From the NCBI RefSeq assembly GCF_015234305.1, contig NZ_JADGMI010000001.1, positions 496,001 through 560,000 of the forward strand: 64,000 nt of DNA, given 5' to 3'. The translations under genes and the position numbers were made by a program. This document shows, one piece after another, positions 1-10,648 of this stretch. Within the stretch, counting starts at the first letter, position 1. Every line of letters starts with the position of its first letter. The notes below the pieces were generated by a model. That model had not been told where the DNA came from. It made no database searches and worked only from the letters and a program-made list of their open reading frames with translations. The DNA comes from Superficieibacter sp. 1612_C1 (lineage in GTDB: Bacteria; Pseudomonadota; Gammaproteobacteria; Enterobacterales; Enterobacteriaceae).

Positions 1-202
1 GGATCATGTGACCAAGCCGGTGGTTGGCTACATCGCTGGCGTGACCGCACCTAAAGGGAAACGTATGGGCCATGCGGGGGCGATCATCGCGGGCGGCAAA
101 GGTACGGCGGATGAAAAATTCGCTGCGCTGGAAGCGGCGGGTGTGAAAACCGTGCGTAGCCTGGCAGATATCGGCGAAGCGCTGAAATCCATCATTAAAT
201 AA
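1..202 (+). CDS. sucD: Succinyl-CoA synthetase alpha subunit, C-terminal part
   Basis: The reading frame enters from outside the window (first full codon at base 2) and gives the last 66 residues of SucD, the ADP/GDP-forming succinate-CoA ligase alpha subunit of the TCA cycle. The stretch GHAGAII contains the histidine (codon 71-73) that corresponds to the phosphorylated His246 of the E. coli enzyme. The GTG at base 8 is an internal valine, not a start. It is the last gene of the sdh-suc operon in relatives and a strong terminator follows. Identification rests on remembered near-identity over the whole visible part. Confidence 0.96.
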   Translation, partial: DHVTKPVVGYIAGVTAPKGKRMGHAGAIIAGGKGTADEKFAALEAAGVKTVRSLADIGEALKSIIK

Positions 203-272
203 AATCGCTGCTCCCCGCCAGAGGGAGCGTGTTTTCGACATGGTTGGCCGCTGAAAAGCGGCCTTTTTTATT
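203..272 (+). ncRNA. sdhX: sucD 3' UTR, possible SdhX (RybD) small RNA
   Basis: In E. coli the 3' UTR of the sdh-suc transcript is processed into the small RNA SdhX, which acts on ackA mRNA. This window has a short 3' UTR in the same place: an inner hairpin (CTCCC..GGGAG, about 212-227), a single-stranded stretch, then the terminator hairpin. Position and architecture match; sequence conservation of the seed was not checked, so the call is inferred from synteny. Confidence 0.4.
246..272 (+). terminator. Rho-independent terminator of sucD
   Basis: GGCCGCT-gaaa-AGCGGCC stem (246-263) followed by TTTTTT, 44 bases after the sucD stop. It closes the sdh-suc operon. Confidence 0.9.
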
Positions 273-1044
273 GGTGGCGAATGACATGATCGTCGCTTAA
301 ACGTATCAAGCCGGGGCTGCGGAAGGGGACGTTCACCTGCGGGCAATACCCTCGTGCACATTCTCAAAAAAGGGAAACTGACGCCAGCGGGAACTGATTT
401 CATTATTCAGGGTTATAATCAATCAGGGGTGTTAATTTTTAGGTTCATGCGGTAAATGAAATGTAATAATTATCGGCACTCTTCCTGCTCCCGGGGAAAT
501 AATGCGATCTGGCTAACAATATCGTTGGCCTCGGAATGAGAATAACGCTTTATTTATTAAATATCTTTTCCTCCCCGCTCTAATTATCCAATAATTGATA
601 ACCAGCAACGTCATTTAAAGATCATGCTGTTAACATAAACTTTACGATATGCTTTACTTGCAAACATCATTAACAAAAAACATTAATATTGATTTATATC
701 AAAAAGTAATCCTTTGATAAAATCACCGAAAAGAGCTAAATTGTTGCAGATCAAACAAGCCCTATAATCGTAAAATGGGCAGATATTGATCGGCATCGAA
801 AATCGTAAAATTACTCGATAAAAACCTGTTTATTGTAAGGGTTTTACAGCGTAGTATATTTGCGGGATCAATTTGAGTTTTTTATTAACGTATTTGTAAC
901 TTTTCGAGCGGCCTGGCATAACGATTTGAAAAAATCCGCCTTCTGCGGCAGAAAAGTCACAGATAATTTGTATTGGGGCATGCGTGTGATCCTGTTTGAT
1001 GGGGTTCACTCTCGGAGTCTTCATGCGATGAGCAAGGAGTCATA
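273..1044 (+). promoter_or_regulatory. Long upstream region of cydA, no complete gene
   Basis: About 770 bases lie between the sucD terminator and cydA. The cydA-proximal part (about 540-1044) is AT-rich and contains an FNR-type palindrome, in keeping with the long ArcA/FNR-controlled promoter region of cydAB in E. coli. A Shine-Dalgarno AAGGAG lies just before the cydA ATG. The sucD-proximal part (about 300-460) has an open stretch without a start codon that may be the remnant of a lost gene. K-12 has the mngRAB genes in this interval; none is seen here. Two ORFs of about 60 codons near 830-1045 have no support. Confidence 0.6.
689..702. promoter_or_regulatory. FNR-type site upstream of cydA
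   Basis: TTGATTTATATCAA is a perfect match to the FNR consensus TTGAT-N4-ATCAA. E. coli cydAB is repressed by FNR under anoxia and activated by ArcA, so an FNR box here is expected. It lies about 340 bases before the cydA start, within the usual distance of the distal cyd promoters. Confidence 0.75.
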
Positions 1045-2613
1045 ATGTTAGATATAGTCGAACTGTCGCGCTTACAGTTTGCCTTGACTGCGATGTACCA
1101 CTTTCTGTTTGTGCCGCTGACGCTGGGTATGGCGTTCCTGCTGGCCATTATGGAAACGGTTTATGTCCTTTCCGGCAAACAGATTTATAAAGATATGACC
1201 AAATTCTGGGGCAAGTTGTTTGGTATCAACTTTGCACTGGGTGTGGCAACCGGTCTGACTATGGAGTTCCAGTTCGGGACAAACTGGTCTTACTACTCTC
1301 ACTACGTCGGCGATATCTTCGGTGCGCCGCTGGCCATTGAAGGGCTGATGGCCTTCTTCCTTGAGTCCACCTTTGTCGGTCTGTTTTTCTTCGGCTGGGA
1401 TCGCCTGAGCAAAGTTCAGCACATGGCAGTCACCTGGCTGGTGGCGCTCGGCTCTAACCTCTCTGCGCTGTGGATCCTCGTCGCTAACGGCTGGATGCAG
1501 AACCCTATCGCATCGGATTTCAACTTCGAAACCATGCGTATGGAAATGGTCAGCTTCTCCGAGCTGGTGCTTAACCCTGTCGCGCAGGTGAAATTCGTCC
1601 ACACCGTTGCCTCTGGCTACGTCTGCGGCGCGATGTTCATTCTCGGTATCAGCGCTTACTACCTGCTGCGCGGTCGTGACATTGCGTTTGCTAAACGTTC
1701 TTTTGCTATCGCGGCCAGCTTCGGTATGGCGGCGGTGCTCTCTGTTATCGTCCTGGGTGATGAATCCGGCTACGAAATGGGCGACGTGCAGAAGACGAAA
1801 CTTGCTGCTATCGAAGCTGAATGGGAAACCCAGCCGGCACCAGCGTCCTTTACGCTGTTCGGTATTCCCGATCAAGATTCGCAGGAAAACCATTTCGCCA
1901 TTCAAATTCCTTACGCGCTGGGCATTATCGCCACCCGCTCTGTCGACACGCCGGTTATCGGCCTGAAAGATCTGATGGTGCAGCATGAAGAGCGTATTCG
2001 TAACGGGATGCGTGCGTATCACCTGCTGGAAGAACTGCGTGCTGGCTCTACCGATCAGGGTGTGCGTGAGCAGTTTAATAACGTGAAGAAAGATCTGGGA
2101 TATGGTCTGCTGCTCAAGCGCTATACCGAGAACGTAACTGACGCGACCGAAGCGCAAATCCAGCAGGCAACGAAGGATTCTATCCCTCGCGTGGCACCGC
2201 TGTACTTCGCGTTCCGTATCATGGTGGCCTGTGGCGTGCTGATGCTGCTGATCATCGCCGCGTCGTTCTGGAGCGTGATCCGCAACCGTATCGGGCAAAA
2301 ACGCTGGCTGCTGCGCACCGCGTTCTATGCCATTCCGCTGCCGTGGATCGCTATCGAATCCGGCTGGTTTGTCGCTGAATACGGTCGTCAGCCGTGGGCT
2401 ATCGGTGAAGTTCTGCCGACCGCCGTGGCGAACTCATCACTAACTCCGGGCGATCTGATCTTCTCTATGCTGTTAATTTGCGGCCTGTACACACTGTTCC
2501 TGGTGGCAGAGTTGTTCCTGATGTTCAAATTTGCACGCCTTGGCCCGAGCAGCCTGAAGACCGGTCGTTATCACTACGAACAGTCCACCGTCGCTTCCCA
2601 GCCGGCACGCTAA
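1045..2613 (+). CDS. cydA: Cytochrome bd-I ubiquinol oxidase subunit I
   Basis: 522 residues, the same length as E. coli CydA, and recognisable along its whole length. It is the haem-carrying subunit of the inner-membrane quinol oxidase that reduces oxygen to water at low oxygen tension without pumping protons. His19 (in MYHFLF, haem b595 ligand), the VKFVHTV histidine (haem b558, His186 in E. coli) and the GRQPW segment are visible, with the hydrophilic quinol-binding Q-loop between helices. The ATG at 1045 has AAGGAG upstream. cydB follows after 15 bases, so the two are cotranscribed. One visible change is SGYVCG where E. coli has SGYVTG, adding a membrane cysteine. Confidence 0.98.
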   Translation: MLDIVELSRLQFALTAMYHFLFVPLTLGMAFLLAIMETVYVLSGKQIYKDMTKFWGKLFGINFALGVATGLTMEFQFGTNWSYYSHYVGDIFGAPLAIEGLMAFFLESTFVGLFFFGWDRLSKVQHMAVTWLVALGSNLSALWILVANGWMQNPIASDFNFETMRMEMVSFSELVLNPVAQVKFVHTVASGYVCGAMFILGISAYYLLRGRDIAFAKRSFAIAASFGMAAVLSVIVLGDESGYEMGDVQKTKLAAIEAEWETQPAPASFTLFGIPDQDSQENHFAIQIPYALGIIATRSVDTPVIGLKDLMVQHEERIRNGMRAYHLLEELRAGSTDQGVREQFNNVKKDLGYGLLLKRYTENVTDATEAQIQQATKDSIPRVAPLYFAFRIMVACGVLMLLIIAASFWSVIRNRIGQKRWLLRTAFYAIPLPWIAIESGWFVAEYGRQPWAIGEVLPTAVANSSLTPGDLIFSMLLICGLYTLFLVAELFLMFKFARLGPSSLKTGRYHYEQSTVASQPAR

Positions 2614-2628
2614 GACAGGAGTCGTCAA

Positions 2629-3768
2629 ATGATCGATTATGAAGTATTGCGTTTTATCTGGTGGCTGTTGATTGGCGTTCTGCTGATTGGTTTTGCAGTC
2701 ACCGACGGCTTCGACATGGGGGTGGGCATGCTCACCCGTATCCTCGGTCGTAATGACACCGAGCGTCGAATCATGATTAACTCCATCGCCCCGCACTGGG
2801 ACGGTAACCAGGTATGGCTGATCACCGCCGGTGGCGCGCTGTTTGCTGCCTGGCCGATGGTCTATGCCGCTGCATTTTCCGGCTTCTATGTGGCGATGAT
2901 CCTGGTGCTGGCCTCTCTGTTCTTCCGTCCGGTAGGCTTTGACTACCGTTCGAAGATCGAAGTGTCGCGCTGGCGCAACATGTGGGACTGGGGCATTTTC
3001 ATCGGTAGCTTCGTGCCGCCGCTGGTGATTGGCGTGGCGTTCGGCAACTTGTTGCAGGGCGTACCGTTCAACGTCGATGAATATATGCGTCTCTACTACA
3101 CCGGAAACTTCTTCCAGTTGCTGAATCCGTTTGGCCTGCTGGCGGGCGTGGTTAGCGTGGGGATGATCATTACTCAGGGTGCAACCTATCTGCAAATGCG
3201 TACCGTCGGCGAACTGCATCTGCGCACTCGCGCGACCGCGCAAATTGCCGCGCTGGTTACGCTGGTCTGCTTTGCGCTGGCAGGCGTCTGGGTGATGTAC
3301 GGTATTGATGGTTATGTGGTGACGTCCGCAGTCGATCATCACGCTGCCTCCAACCCGCTGAGCAAAGAAGTGGTGCGTCAGGCTGGCGCATGGCTGGTTA
3401 ACTTCAATAATATGCCAGCCCTGTGGCTCATTCCTGCGCTGGGCGTAGTTCTGCCGCTGCTGACCATCCTGCTGTCACGTCTGGGAAGAGGGGCGCTGGC
3501 GTTTGTCGTCTCGTCATTAACCCTGGCCTGTATCATTCTGACGGCTGGTATCGCGATGTTCCCGTTCGTGATGCCGTCCAGCACGATGATGAATGCGAGC
3601 CTGACAATGTGGGATGCGACCTCCAGTCAGATGACGTTGAACCTGATGACCTTTGTTGCGCTGGTGTTCGTGCCGATCATTCTGCTCTACACCGCATGGT
3701 GTTACTGGAAAATGTTCGGTCGTATCACCAAAGAACATATCGAAAGCAACACTCACTCTATGTACTAA
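2629..3768 (+). CDS. cydB: Cytochrome bd-I ubiquinol oxidase subunit II
   Basis: 379 residues, the E. coli CydB length. This polytopic subunit pairs with CydA to form the bd-I oxidase and supplies part of the proton path. Asp29 (in TDGFDMGVGM) and Asp58 (in PHWDGNQVW), implicated in proton delivery in E. coli, are both present. The start at 2629 has AGGAG eight bases upstream. It is followed after 14 bases by the small subunit gene cydX. No odd features. Confidence 0.98.
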   Translation: MIDYEVLRFIWWLLIGVLLIGFAVTDGFDMGVGMLTRILGRNDTERRIMINSIAPHWDGNQVWLITAGGALFAAWPMVYAAAFSGFYVAMILVLASLFFRPVGFDYRSKIEVSRWRNMWDWGIFIGSFVPPLVIGVAFGNLLQGVPFNVDEYMRLYYTGNFFQLLNPFGLLAGVVSVGMIITQGATYLQMRTVGELHLRTRATAQIAALVTLVCFALAGVWVMYGIDGYVVTSAVDHHAASNPLSKEVVRQAGAWLVNFNNMPALWLIPALGVVLPLLTILLSRLGRGALAFVVSSLTLACIILTAGIAMFPFVMPSSTMMNASLTMWDATSSQMTLNLMTFVALVFVPIILLYTAWCYWKMFGRITKEHIESNTHSMY

Positions 3769-3782
3769 GTAAGGAGCACATT

Positions 3783-3896
3783 ATGTGGTATTTCGCATGG
3801 ATCCTCGGAACGCTTCTTGCCTGTGCATTCGGCGTGATCACCGCCCTGGCGCTGGAACACGTTGAAGCGTCGAAAGCGGGTGAAGAAAGACTCTGA
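3783..3896 (+). CDS. cydX: Cytochrome bd-I oxidase small subunit CydX
   Basis: A 37-codon gene starting MWYFAWILGT, with one transmembrane helix and a short charged tail ending GEERL. CydX is the single-span accessory subunit that stabilises the haems of bd-I oxidase. AAGGAG sits six bases before the ATG, right after cydB. Its TGA stop shares one base with the ATG of ybgE (TGATG), so translation is probably coupled. Length and sequence match the E. coli protein almost residue for residue. Confidence 0.95.
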   Translation: MWYFAWILGTLLACAFGVITALALEHVEASKAGEERL

Positions 3897-4189
3897 TGGT
3901 AAAAATTATCGCGACGCTGTATGCGGTAATGGATAAGCGCCCGCTACGGGCGCTTTCTTTGATCATGGCATTAGTGCTGGCAGGCTGTATGTTCTGGGAT
4001 CCGACCCGCTTTGCGGCGAAGACCAGTGAACTCGCCATCTGGCACGGCTTAGTATTAATGTGGGCAGTCTGCGCGGGCGTGATTCACGGCGTGGGGTTTC
4101 GTCCGCGAGCCGTTGTCTGGCAGGGCGTTTTTTGCCCACTACTCGCTGATTTTGTCCTGATTACCGGCTTGATTTTTTTCTTTAATTGA
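3896..4189 (+). CDS. ybgE: Cyd operon protein YbgE
   Basis: 97 residues with three hydrophobic segments (roughly residues 20-40, 48-70 and 76-96), the family length for YbgE, an inner-membrane protein always found after cydABX. Its molecular role is not established; co-occurrence suggests help in assembly or function of the bd oxidase. The ATG overlaps the cydX stop by one base. A terminator follows within 20 bases, so this is the last gene of the cyd unit. Confidence 0.93.
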   Translation: MVKIIATLYAVMDKRPLRALSLIMALVLAGCMFWDPTRFAAKTSELAIWHGLVLMWAVCAGVIHGVGFRPRAVVWQGVFCPLLADFVLITGLIFFFN

Positions 4190-4208
4190 GCAAGCACACA
4201 TCTTTACG

Positions 4209-4239
4209 TTTATGGGCTTGCAAAAGCCCATAAATTTTT
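4209..4239 (+). terminator. Terminator of the cyd operon
   Basis: TTTATGGGCTT-gcaa-AAGCCCATAAA stem followed by TTTTT, 20 bases after the ybgE stop. It separates the cyd and tol-pal operons. Confidence 0.88.
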
Positions 4240-4337
4240 ACTCTACGTTTACGTCAACCCATTCCAAACCACCTTTCCCGCGCGTATAGTAGCGAAGTTT
4301 GAAAGCGCTAACCTTTTTTGCGTTACTGGGATGTAAA

Positions 4338-5431
<1,094 letters not shown>

Positions 5432-5434
5432 ATC

Positions 5435-5863
5435 ATGGCTAAAGCACGTGGAAGAGGTCGCCGCGAACTGAAGTCTGAGATCAACATCGTACCGTTACTG
5501 GACGTGTTACTGGTACTGGTGCTGATTTTTATGGCAACGGCACCGATCATTACTCAGAGTGTTGAAGTCGATCTCCCGGATGCGACAGAAACGCAGGCGG
5601 TCAGTTCGAATGACGAACCCCCTGTGATCGTTGAAGTTTCCGGCATCGGACAGTACAGCGTCAACGTGGGGCAGGATAAGCAATCTCAGTTGCCGCCGGA
5701 GCAGGTGATCGCGGAAGCACAGCGCCGCCTGACTGCGAATCCGAAAGCGGTCTTCTTAATTGGTGGCGCGAAAGACGTGCCATATGATGAAATTATTAAA
5801 GCGCTGAACCTGCTACATACTGCGGGTGTGAAATCGGTTGGTTTGATGACGCAGCCTATTTGA
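5435..5863 (+). CDS. tolR: Tol-Pal system protein TolR
   Basis: 142 residues, the same as E. coli. One N-terminal transmembrane helix (about residues 18-38) contains Asp23 in PLLDVLLVLV, the proton-carrying residue shared with ExbD and MotB, followed by a periplasmic ExbD/TolR domain that binds peptidoglycan. The start ATG is preceded by AAGGGG. A 63-base gap separates it from tolA, as in relatives. Confidence 0.98.
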   Translation: MAKARGRGRRELKSEINIVPLLDVLLVLVLIFMATAPIITQSVEVDLPDATETQAVSSNDEPPVIVEVSGIGQYSVNVGQDKQSQLPPEQVIAEAQRRLTANPKAVFLIGGAKDVPYDEIIKALNLLHTAGVKSVGLMTQPI

Positions 5864-5926
5864 TCATCTGCACACTCCTGACGTTAATACGACGGGTAGC
5901 GGGCAAACTGTTTTTGGGAACCGAGA

Positions 5927-7180
5927 GTGTCAAAGGCAACCGAACAAAACGACAAGCTTAAACGGGCGATCATCATCTCGGTCGTACTGCATATCATTTT
6001 GATTGCGGTACTGATCTGGGGATCGTTCGACGAGCATATTGAAGCTTCTGCGGGTGGGGGAGGTGGCTCCTCTATCGACGCCGTGATGGTCGATTCCGGC
6101 GCGGTTGTTGAGCAATATAACCGTACTAAATCACAGGATGCGAGCGCTAAGCGTGCTGCGGAGCAGCGGAAAAAGCAGGAGCAGCAGCAGGAAGAAGAGC
6201 TGCGTCAACAGCAGGCGGCAAAACAGGAAGAGCTGAAAAAGCTGGAGAAAGATCGTCTGGCCGCCCAGGAAAAAGCACGGGAGCAGGCAGAAGAGCAGAA
6301 GCAGGCAGAAGCCAGGGCGCAACAAGCGAAAGAGCAGCAGAAGCAGGCTGAGGAAGCTGCGGCGAAAGCCGAAGCTATCGCAAAAGCGAAAGCCGATGCT
6401 CAGGCGAAAGAAGCGGCCGAAGCTGCCAAAAAAGCCGCTGCGGACGCGAAGAAGCAGGCCGAAGCTGAAGCGACCAAAGCCGCAGCCGATGCGAAGAAGC
6501 AGGCTGATGCTGCAAAAGCCGCGGCCGATGCGCAGAAGAAAGCGGAAGCTGACGCGGCTAAAAAAGCCGCTGCTGAGAAAGCGGCCGCTGAGAAGAAAGC
6601 GGCGGATAAGGCGGCTGCCGACAAAGCTGCCGCAGATAAAAAAGCGGCTGCCGCTAAAGCTGCGGCGGATAAGAAAGCCGCCGACAAGGCTGCGGCGGAT
6701 AAAGCTGCGGCGGATAAAGCTGCGGCCGATAAAAAAGCCGCGGCTGCGAAAGCGGCTGCCGATAAGAAAGCAGCGGCAAAAGCGGCCGCCGACAAAGCCG
6801 CCGCTGAAGCAGACGATCTCTTTGGCGATCTCAGTTCCGGTAAGAATGCACCGAAATCGGGTAATCCTTCCTCGCAAGGACAGGGTAATAATAAAGCAAA
6901 TGGCCCTACTCAAGGCGAAATTAATGATTACGGTTCGCAAGTTCAGGCAGCAATTAAGAATTACCTGCATGACTGGAGCAGTTATCAGGGTAAAGTCTGT
7001 ACCTTGCGTATCCGGCTGGCAAGAGATGGGACGCTGCTTGATGCTAAGATAGAAGATGGAGATCCAGCATTTTGTCAGGCTATGCTTGCAGCCACCAATC
7101 GAATGTCGAAATTCCCTAAACCTCCGAGTGACGGGATTTATGAGACTTTCAAAAATGCGCCAATGGATTTTAAACCTTAA
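5927..7180 (+). CDS. tolA: Tol-Pal system protein TolA
   Basis: 417 residues from a GTG start (VSKATEQNDK) with GGGAACCGAGA upstream. Three domains are visible: a membrane anchor at about residues 14-34, a long helical Ala/Lys/Asp/Glu-rich region (about 60-300) built of short repeats such as KAAADKAAADK, and a C-terminal globular domain (about 320-417) with the cysteine pair typical of TolA domain III. It spans the periplasm and contacts Pal and TolB under control of TolQR. The repeat region differs in length from E. coli (421 residues), as expected of a slippage-prone tract. The same tract creates long open frames on the other strand that are artefacts. Confidence 0.97.
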   Translation: MSKATEQNDKLKRAIIISVVLHIILIAVLIWGSFDEHIEASAGGGGGSSIDAVMVDSGAVVEQYNRTKSQDASAKRAAEQRKKQEQQQEEELRQQQAAKQEELKKLEKDRLAAQEKAREQAEEQKQAEARAQQAKEQQKQAEEAAAKAEAIAKAKADAQAKEAAEAAKKAAADAKKQAEAEATKAAADAKKQADAAKAAADAQKKAEADAAKKAAAEKAAAEKKAADKAAADKAAADKKAAAAKAAADKKAADKAAADKAAADKAAADKKAAAAKAAADKKAAAKAAADKAAAEADDLFGDLSSGKNAPKSGNPSSQGQGNNKANGPTQGEINDYGSQVQAAIKNYLHDWSSYQGKVCTLRIRLARDGTLLDAKIEDGDPAFCQAMLAATNRMSKFPKPPSDGIYETFKNAPMDFKP

Positions 7181-7312
7181 GCTATTTCTTCCTATGCAAA
7201 CAGGGAAAAATAGACCAGGTTTAGTCGCAGGGTGAAAGTAGTTTTGTCCATTTTAGTTTGTTAACATTCTGCTAAATTATCGTGGGCTTTCCGCCTGGAT
7301 AAGGGAGATATG

Positions 7313-8605
7313 ATGAAGCAGGCATTACGAGTAGCATTTGGTTTTCTGATGCTGTGGGCAGCTGTGCTGCACGCGGAAGTACGTATTGAGATCACCCAGG
7401 GGGTGGACTCAGCACGCCCGATTGGCGTTGTGCCATTCCAGTGGGCGGGGCCGGGTGCCGCGCCTGAAGACATTGGCGGCATTGTCGGTGCGGACCTGCG
7501 TAACAGCGGGAAATTTAACCCGTTAGATCGCGCCAAGCTGCCACAGCAGCCGGGCACGGCGCAGGAAGTTCAGCCAGCGGCATGGTCGGCGCTGGGCATT
7601 GATGCCGTCGTTGTCGGTAAGGTTTCACCTAATCCTGACGGTAGCTACAGCGTATCTTATCAGCTCGTCGATACCGGCGCGGCTGCGGGTAGCGTGCTGG
7701 CGCAAAACACCTACAAAGTGAACAAGCAGTGGCTGCGTTATGCAGGCCACACCGCCAGCGACGAAGTATTTGAAAAGCTGACCGGTATCAAGGGCGCATT
7801 CCGTACTCGTATTGCTTACGTAGTGCAGACCAACGGCGGTCAGTTCCCGTATGAACTGCGCGTCTCTGACTACGATGGTTACAATCAGTTTGTGGTTCAC
7901 CGTTCGCCGCAGCCGCTGATGTCTCCGGCCTGGTCTCCGAAAGGCGATAAACTGGCTTACGTTACCTTCGAAAGCGGTCGTTCCGCGCTGGTTATTCAGA
8001 CGCTGGCTAACGGCGCTGTGCGTCAGGTCGCTTCCTTCCCGCGTCATAACGGTGCGCCGGCATTCTCACCGGATGGTAGCAAACTGGCTTTCGCTCTGTC
8101 GAAAACCGGTAGTCTGAATCTGTACGTGATGGATATCGGTTCTGGCCAGATCCGCCAGGTCACCGATGGTCGCAGCAATAACACTGAACCGACCTGGTTC
8201 CCGGACAGTCAGAACCTGGCATTCACCTCTGACCAGGCGGGTCGTCCGCAGGTTTACAAAGTGAACGTTAACGGCGGCGCGGCTCAGCGTATTAGCTGGC
8301 AGGGTTCACAAAACCAGGATGCTGATGTAAGCACCGATGGTAAATTTATGGTAATGGTAAGCTCCGATGGTGGGCAGCAACACATTGCCAAACAAGATCT
8401 GGTAGCGGGTGGCGTACAGGTTCTGTCGTCAACGTTCCTGGACGAAACGCCAAGTCTGGCACCTAACGGCACTATGGTAATCTACAGCTCTTCTCAGGGG
8501 ATGGGATCTGTGCTGAATCTGGTTTCAACAGATGGGCGTTTCAAAGCGCGTCTTCCGGCAACTGATGGTCAGGTTAAATTCCCTGCCTGGTCGCCGTATC
8601 TGTGA
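7313..8605 (+). CDS. tolB: Tol-Pal system periplasmic protein TolB
   Basis: 430 residues counted from the second of two adjacent ATGs, giving [11 protein letters not shown] as in E. coli. Signal peptide of 21 residues ending LHA. The mature protein has an N-terminal alpha/beta domain and a C-terminal six-bladed beta-propeller, visible as repeats of the type [26 protein letters not shown] and [13 protein letters not shown]. TolB competes with peptidoglycan for Pal. The 132-base gap upstream holds AAGGGAG just before the start. Confidence 0.97.
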   Translation: MKQALRVAFGFLMLWAAVLHAEVRIEITQGVDSARPIGVVPFQWAGPGAAPEDIGGIVGADLRNSGKFNPLDRAKLPQQPGTAQEVQPAAWSALGIDAVVVGKVSPNPDGSYSVSYQLVDTGAAAGSVLAQNTYKVNKQWLRYAGHTASDEVFEKLTGIKGAFRTRIAYVVQTNGGQFPYELRVSDYDGYNQFVVHRSPQPLMSPAWSPKGDKLAYVTFESGRSALVIQTLANGAVRQVASFPRHNGAPAFSPDGSKLAFALSKTGSLNLYVMDIGSGQIRQVTDGRSNNTEPTWFPDSQNLAFTSDQAGRPQVYKVNVNGGAAQRISWQGSQNQDADVSTDGKFMVMVSSDGGQQHIAKQDLVAGGVQVLSSTFLDETPSLAPNGTMVIYSSSQGMGSVLNLVSTDGRFKARLPATDGQVKFPAWSPYL

Positions 8606-8615
8606 TAATAATTAA

Positions 8616-9164
<549 letters not shown>

Positions 9165-9173
9165 GAGAATGGC

Positions 9174-9953
9174 ATGAGCAGTAACTTCAGACATCATCTG
9201 TTGAGTCTGTCGTTACTGGTTGGAATAGCGGCCCCCTGGGCCGCTTTTGCTCAGGCACCAATCAGTAGTGTCGGCTCCGGCTCGGTCGAAGACCGCGTCA
9301 CTCAACTTGAGCGTATTTCAAATGCTCACAGCCAGCTTTTAACTCAGCTCCAGCAGCAGCTTACTGATAATCAGTCCGACATCGATACCCTGCGCGGTCA
9401 GATTCAGGAAAATCAGTATCAGCTTAACCAGGTGGTTGAGCGACAAAAGCAGATCCTGTTGCAGATGGATAGCCTAAGCAGTGGCGGTGGCTCAGCCGCG
9501 CAGCCAGCGACGGGCGATCAGAATGGGGCCGCGTCACCTGACGCTGGTGCTGCCACCTCTGGCGCACCGGTGCAGAGCGGTGATGCGAATACCGATTACA
9601 ATGCGGCTATCGCGCTGGTGCAGGACAAATCGCGCCAGGACGATGCGCTCACGGCGTTTCAAAACTTCGTCAAGAAGTACCCGGATTCAACTTACCAACC
9701 CAATGCTAACTACTGGCTGGGTCAGTTGAATTACAACAAGGGGAAAAAGGATGATGCGGCGTACTATTTTGCCAGCGTGGTAAAAAATTACCCGAAATCA
9801 CCAAAAGCGGCTGATGCGATGTTCAAGGTCGGGGTCATCATGCAGGATAAAGGCGATACGGCAAAGGCCAAAGCGGTTTATCAGCAGGTGATCAACAAAT
9901 ACCCCGGCACCGATGGTGCCAAACAGGCGCAAAAACGTCTCTCCGGTTTGTAA
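9174..9953 (+). CDS. cpoB: Cell division coordinator CpoB (YbgF)
   Basis: 259 residues. Signal peptide ending near residue 26 (AAFA-QAP), a coiled coil (about 37-100) that trimerises in E. coli, a Gly/Ala/Asp-rich linker, then three tetratricopeptide repeats (about 135-259; KYPDSTYQPNANYWLG, NYPKSPKAADAMF, KYPGTDGAKQAQ). CpoB links Tol-Pal constriction with PBP1B peptidoglycan synthesis at the septum. It starts nine bases after the pal stop and ends the operon. Confidence 0.95.
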   Translation: MSSNFRHHLLSLSLLVGIAAPWAAFAQAPISSVGSGSVEDRVTQLERISNAHSQLLTQLQQQLTDNQSDIDTLRGQIQENQYQLNQVVERQKQILLQMDSLSSGGGSAAQPATGDQNGAASPDAGAATSGAPVQSGDANTDYNAAIALVQDKSRQDDALTAFQNFVKKYPDSTYQPNANYWLGQLNYNKGKKDDAAYYFASVVKNYPKSPKAADAMFKVGVIMQDKGDTAKAKAVYQQVINKYPGTDGAKQAQKRLSGL

Positions 9954-10039
9954 TGATTAGCGCATGACCAGAAAGCGCTCTATTTCTGGTCTTGCCGCAT
10001 GAATCGTAAGCAGTTAAGTGATCTTCCTCAAAATTTTTG

Positions 10040-10067
10040 TTGCGCTCAATTCTTAAATCAGTAATAT
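10040..10067 (+). promoter_or_regulatory. Candidate promoter of the tRNA cluster
   Basis: TTGCGC (10040-10045) and TAATAT (10062-10067) are spaced by 16 bases and are followed by a GC-rich stretch (GCCGCCG), the discriminator type seen in stable-RNA promoters. It lies about 60 bases before the first tRNA. Assignment is by eye only. Confidence 0.4.
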
Positions 10068-10127
10068 ATGCCGCCGTTGCCACGGGATATTAAACAAGCC
10101 TGAAGCAGCAAAAAAGCGGTGTAAAGT

Positions 10128-10203
10128 GGGTCGTTAGCTCAGTTGGTAGAGCAGTTGACTTTTAATCAATTGGTCGCAGGTTCGAATCCTGCACGACCCA
10201 CCA
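10128..10203 (+). tRNA. lysT: tRNA-Lys (UUU), copy 1
   Basis: 76-nt cloverleaf with encoded CCA: acceptor GGGTCGT/ACGACCC, D-arm with AGTTGGTAGAGCA, anticodon arm TTGACTTTTAATCAA with anticodon TTT, T-arm GGTTCGAATCC. First gene of the cluster corresponding to E. coli lysT-valT-lysW-valZ-lysYZQ. Confidence 0.97.
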
Positions 10204-10231
10204 ATTGCTAAGACAGAATGCGAAAGTAAAG

Positions 10232-10304
10232 CGTGAAGGATAACGTTGCGACAGCAACGGCCCGTAGGGCGAGGCGAAGCCGAGTCATCCTGCACGACCC
10301 ACCA
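10232..10304 (+). repeat. 73-nt tRNA-tail repeat, copy 1
   Basis: Begins CGTGAAGGATAACGTTGC and ends with the last 17 bases of tRNA-Lys (TCCTGCACGACCCACCA). It can fold as three small hairpins (GTTGC-gaca-GCAAC, GCCC-gta-GGGC, GGC-gaa-GCC) closed by an AGGAT/ATCCT stem. The arrangement recalls the rtT repeats of the E. coli tyrT operon, which also carry a copy of a tRNA 3' end. Function is unknown. Confidence 0.85.
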
Positions 10305-10332
10305 ATCGCTAAGAAGTATCCAGCGCAGTATC

Positions 10333-10408
10333 GGGTGATTAGCTCAGCTGGGAGAGCACCTCCCTTACAAGGAGGGGGTCGGCGGTTCGATCCCGTCATC
10401 ACCCACCA
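10333..10408 (+). tRNA. valT: tRNA-Val (UAC)
   Basis: 76-nt cloverleaf with CCA: acceptor GGGTGAT/ATCACCC, anticodon arm CTCCCTTACAAGGAG with anticodon TAC, T-arm GGTTCGATCCC. The only valine gene here and the only tRNA in the cluster without the 73-nt repeat behind it; copy 2 of tRNA-Lys begins four bases after it. Confidence 0.97.
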
Positions 10409-10411
10409 CTC

Positions 10412-10487
10412 GGGTCGTTAGCTCAGTTGGTAGAGCAGTTGACTTTTAATCAATTGGTCGCAGGTTCGAATCCTGCACGACCCACCA
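10412..10487 (+). tRNA. tRNA-Lys (UUU), copy 2
   Basis: Identical over 76 nt to copy 1, including CCA. Four bases separate it from tRNA-Val, so the two are processed from one transcript. Confidence 0.97.
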
Positions 10488-10513
10488 ATCTAATATCAAA
10501 CTCAGATGTTAGA

Positions 10514-10586
10514 CGTGAAGGATAACGTTGCGTCAGCAACGGCCCGAAGGGCGAGGCGAAGCCGAGTCATCCTGCACGACCCACCA
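10514..10586 (+). repeat. 73-nt tRNA-tail repeat, copy 2
   Basis: Same 73-nt unit as copy 1; differs only in two hairpin loops (gtca instead of gaca, gaa instead of gta). Ends in the tRNA-Lys 3' end with CCA. Confidence 0.85.
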
Positions 10587-10648
10587 ATCTAGCATCAAAC
10601 TCAGATGTAGACTGGCCCGAGTAAAAATCTTTCAGGCAACACCCAAAT

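Noticed and set aside
830-1148. Small frames on both strands right before cydA
   Set aside because: The region is a promoter; the frames overlap each other and the cydA start.
1072-2298. 408-codon open frame antisense to cydA
   Set aside because: High-GC third-position bias of cydA leaves the complementary frame open; His/Gln/Arg-rich translation without any domain.
2473-3342. 289-codon open frame antisense to cydB
   Set aside because: Same cause as above; the sense gene is unmistakable.
6131-6970. Long minus-strand open frame (279 codons) across tolA, rich in Phe, Arg and Ser
   Set aside because: It is the complement of the Ala/Lys repeat of tolA; composition is unnatural and there is no ribosome site.
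10208-10421. Short open frames on both strands over tRNA-Val and the first repeat
   Set aside because: They lie within RNA genes and repeats; no ribosome site.
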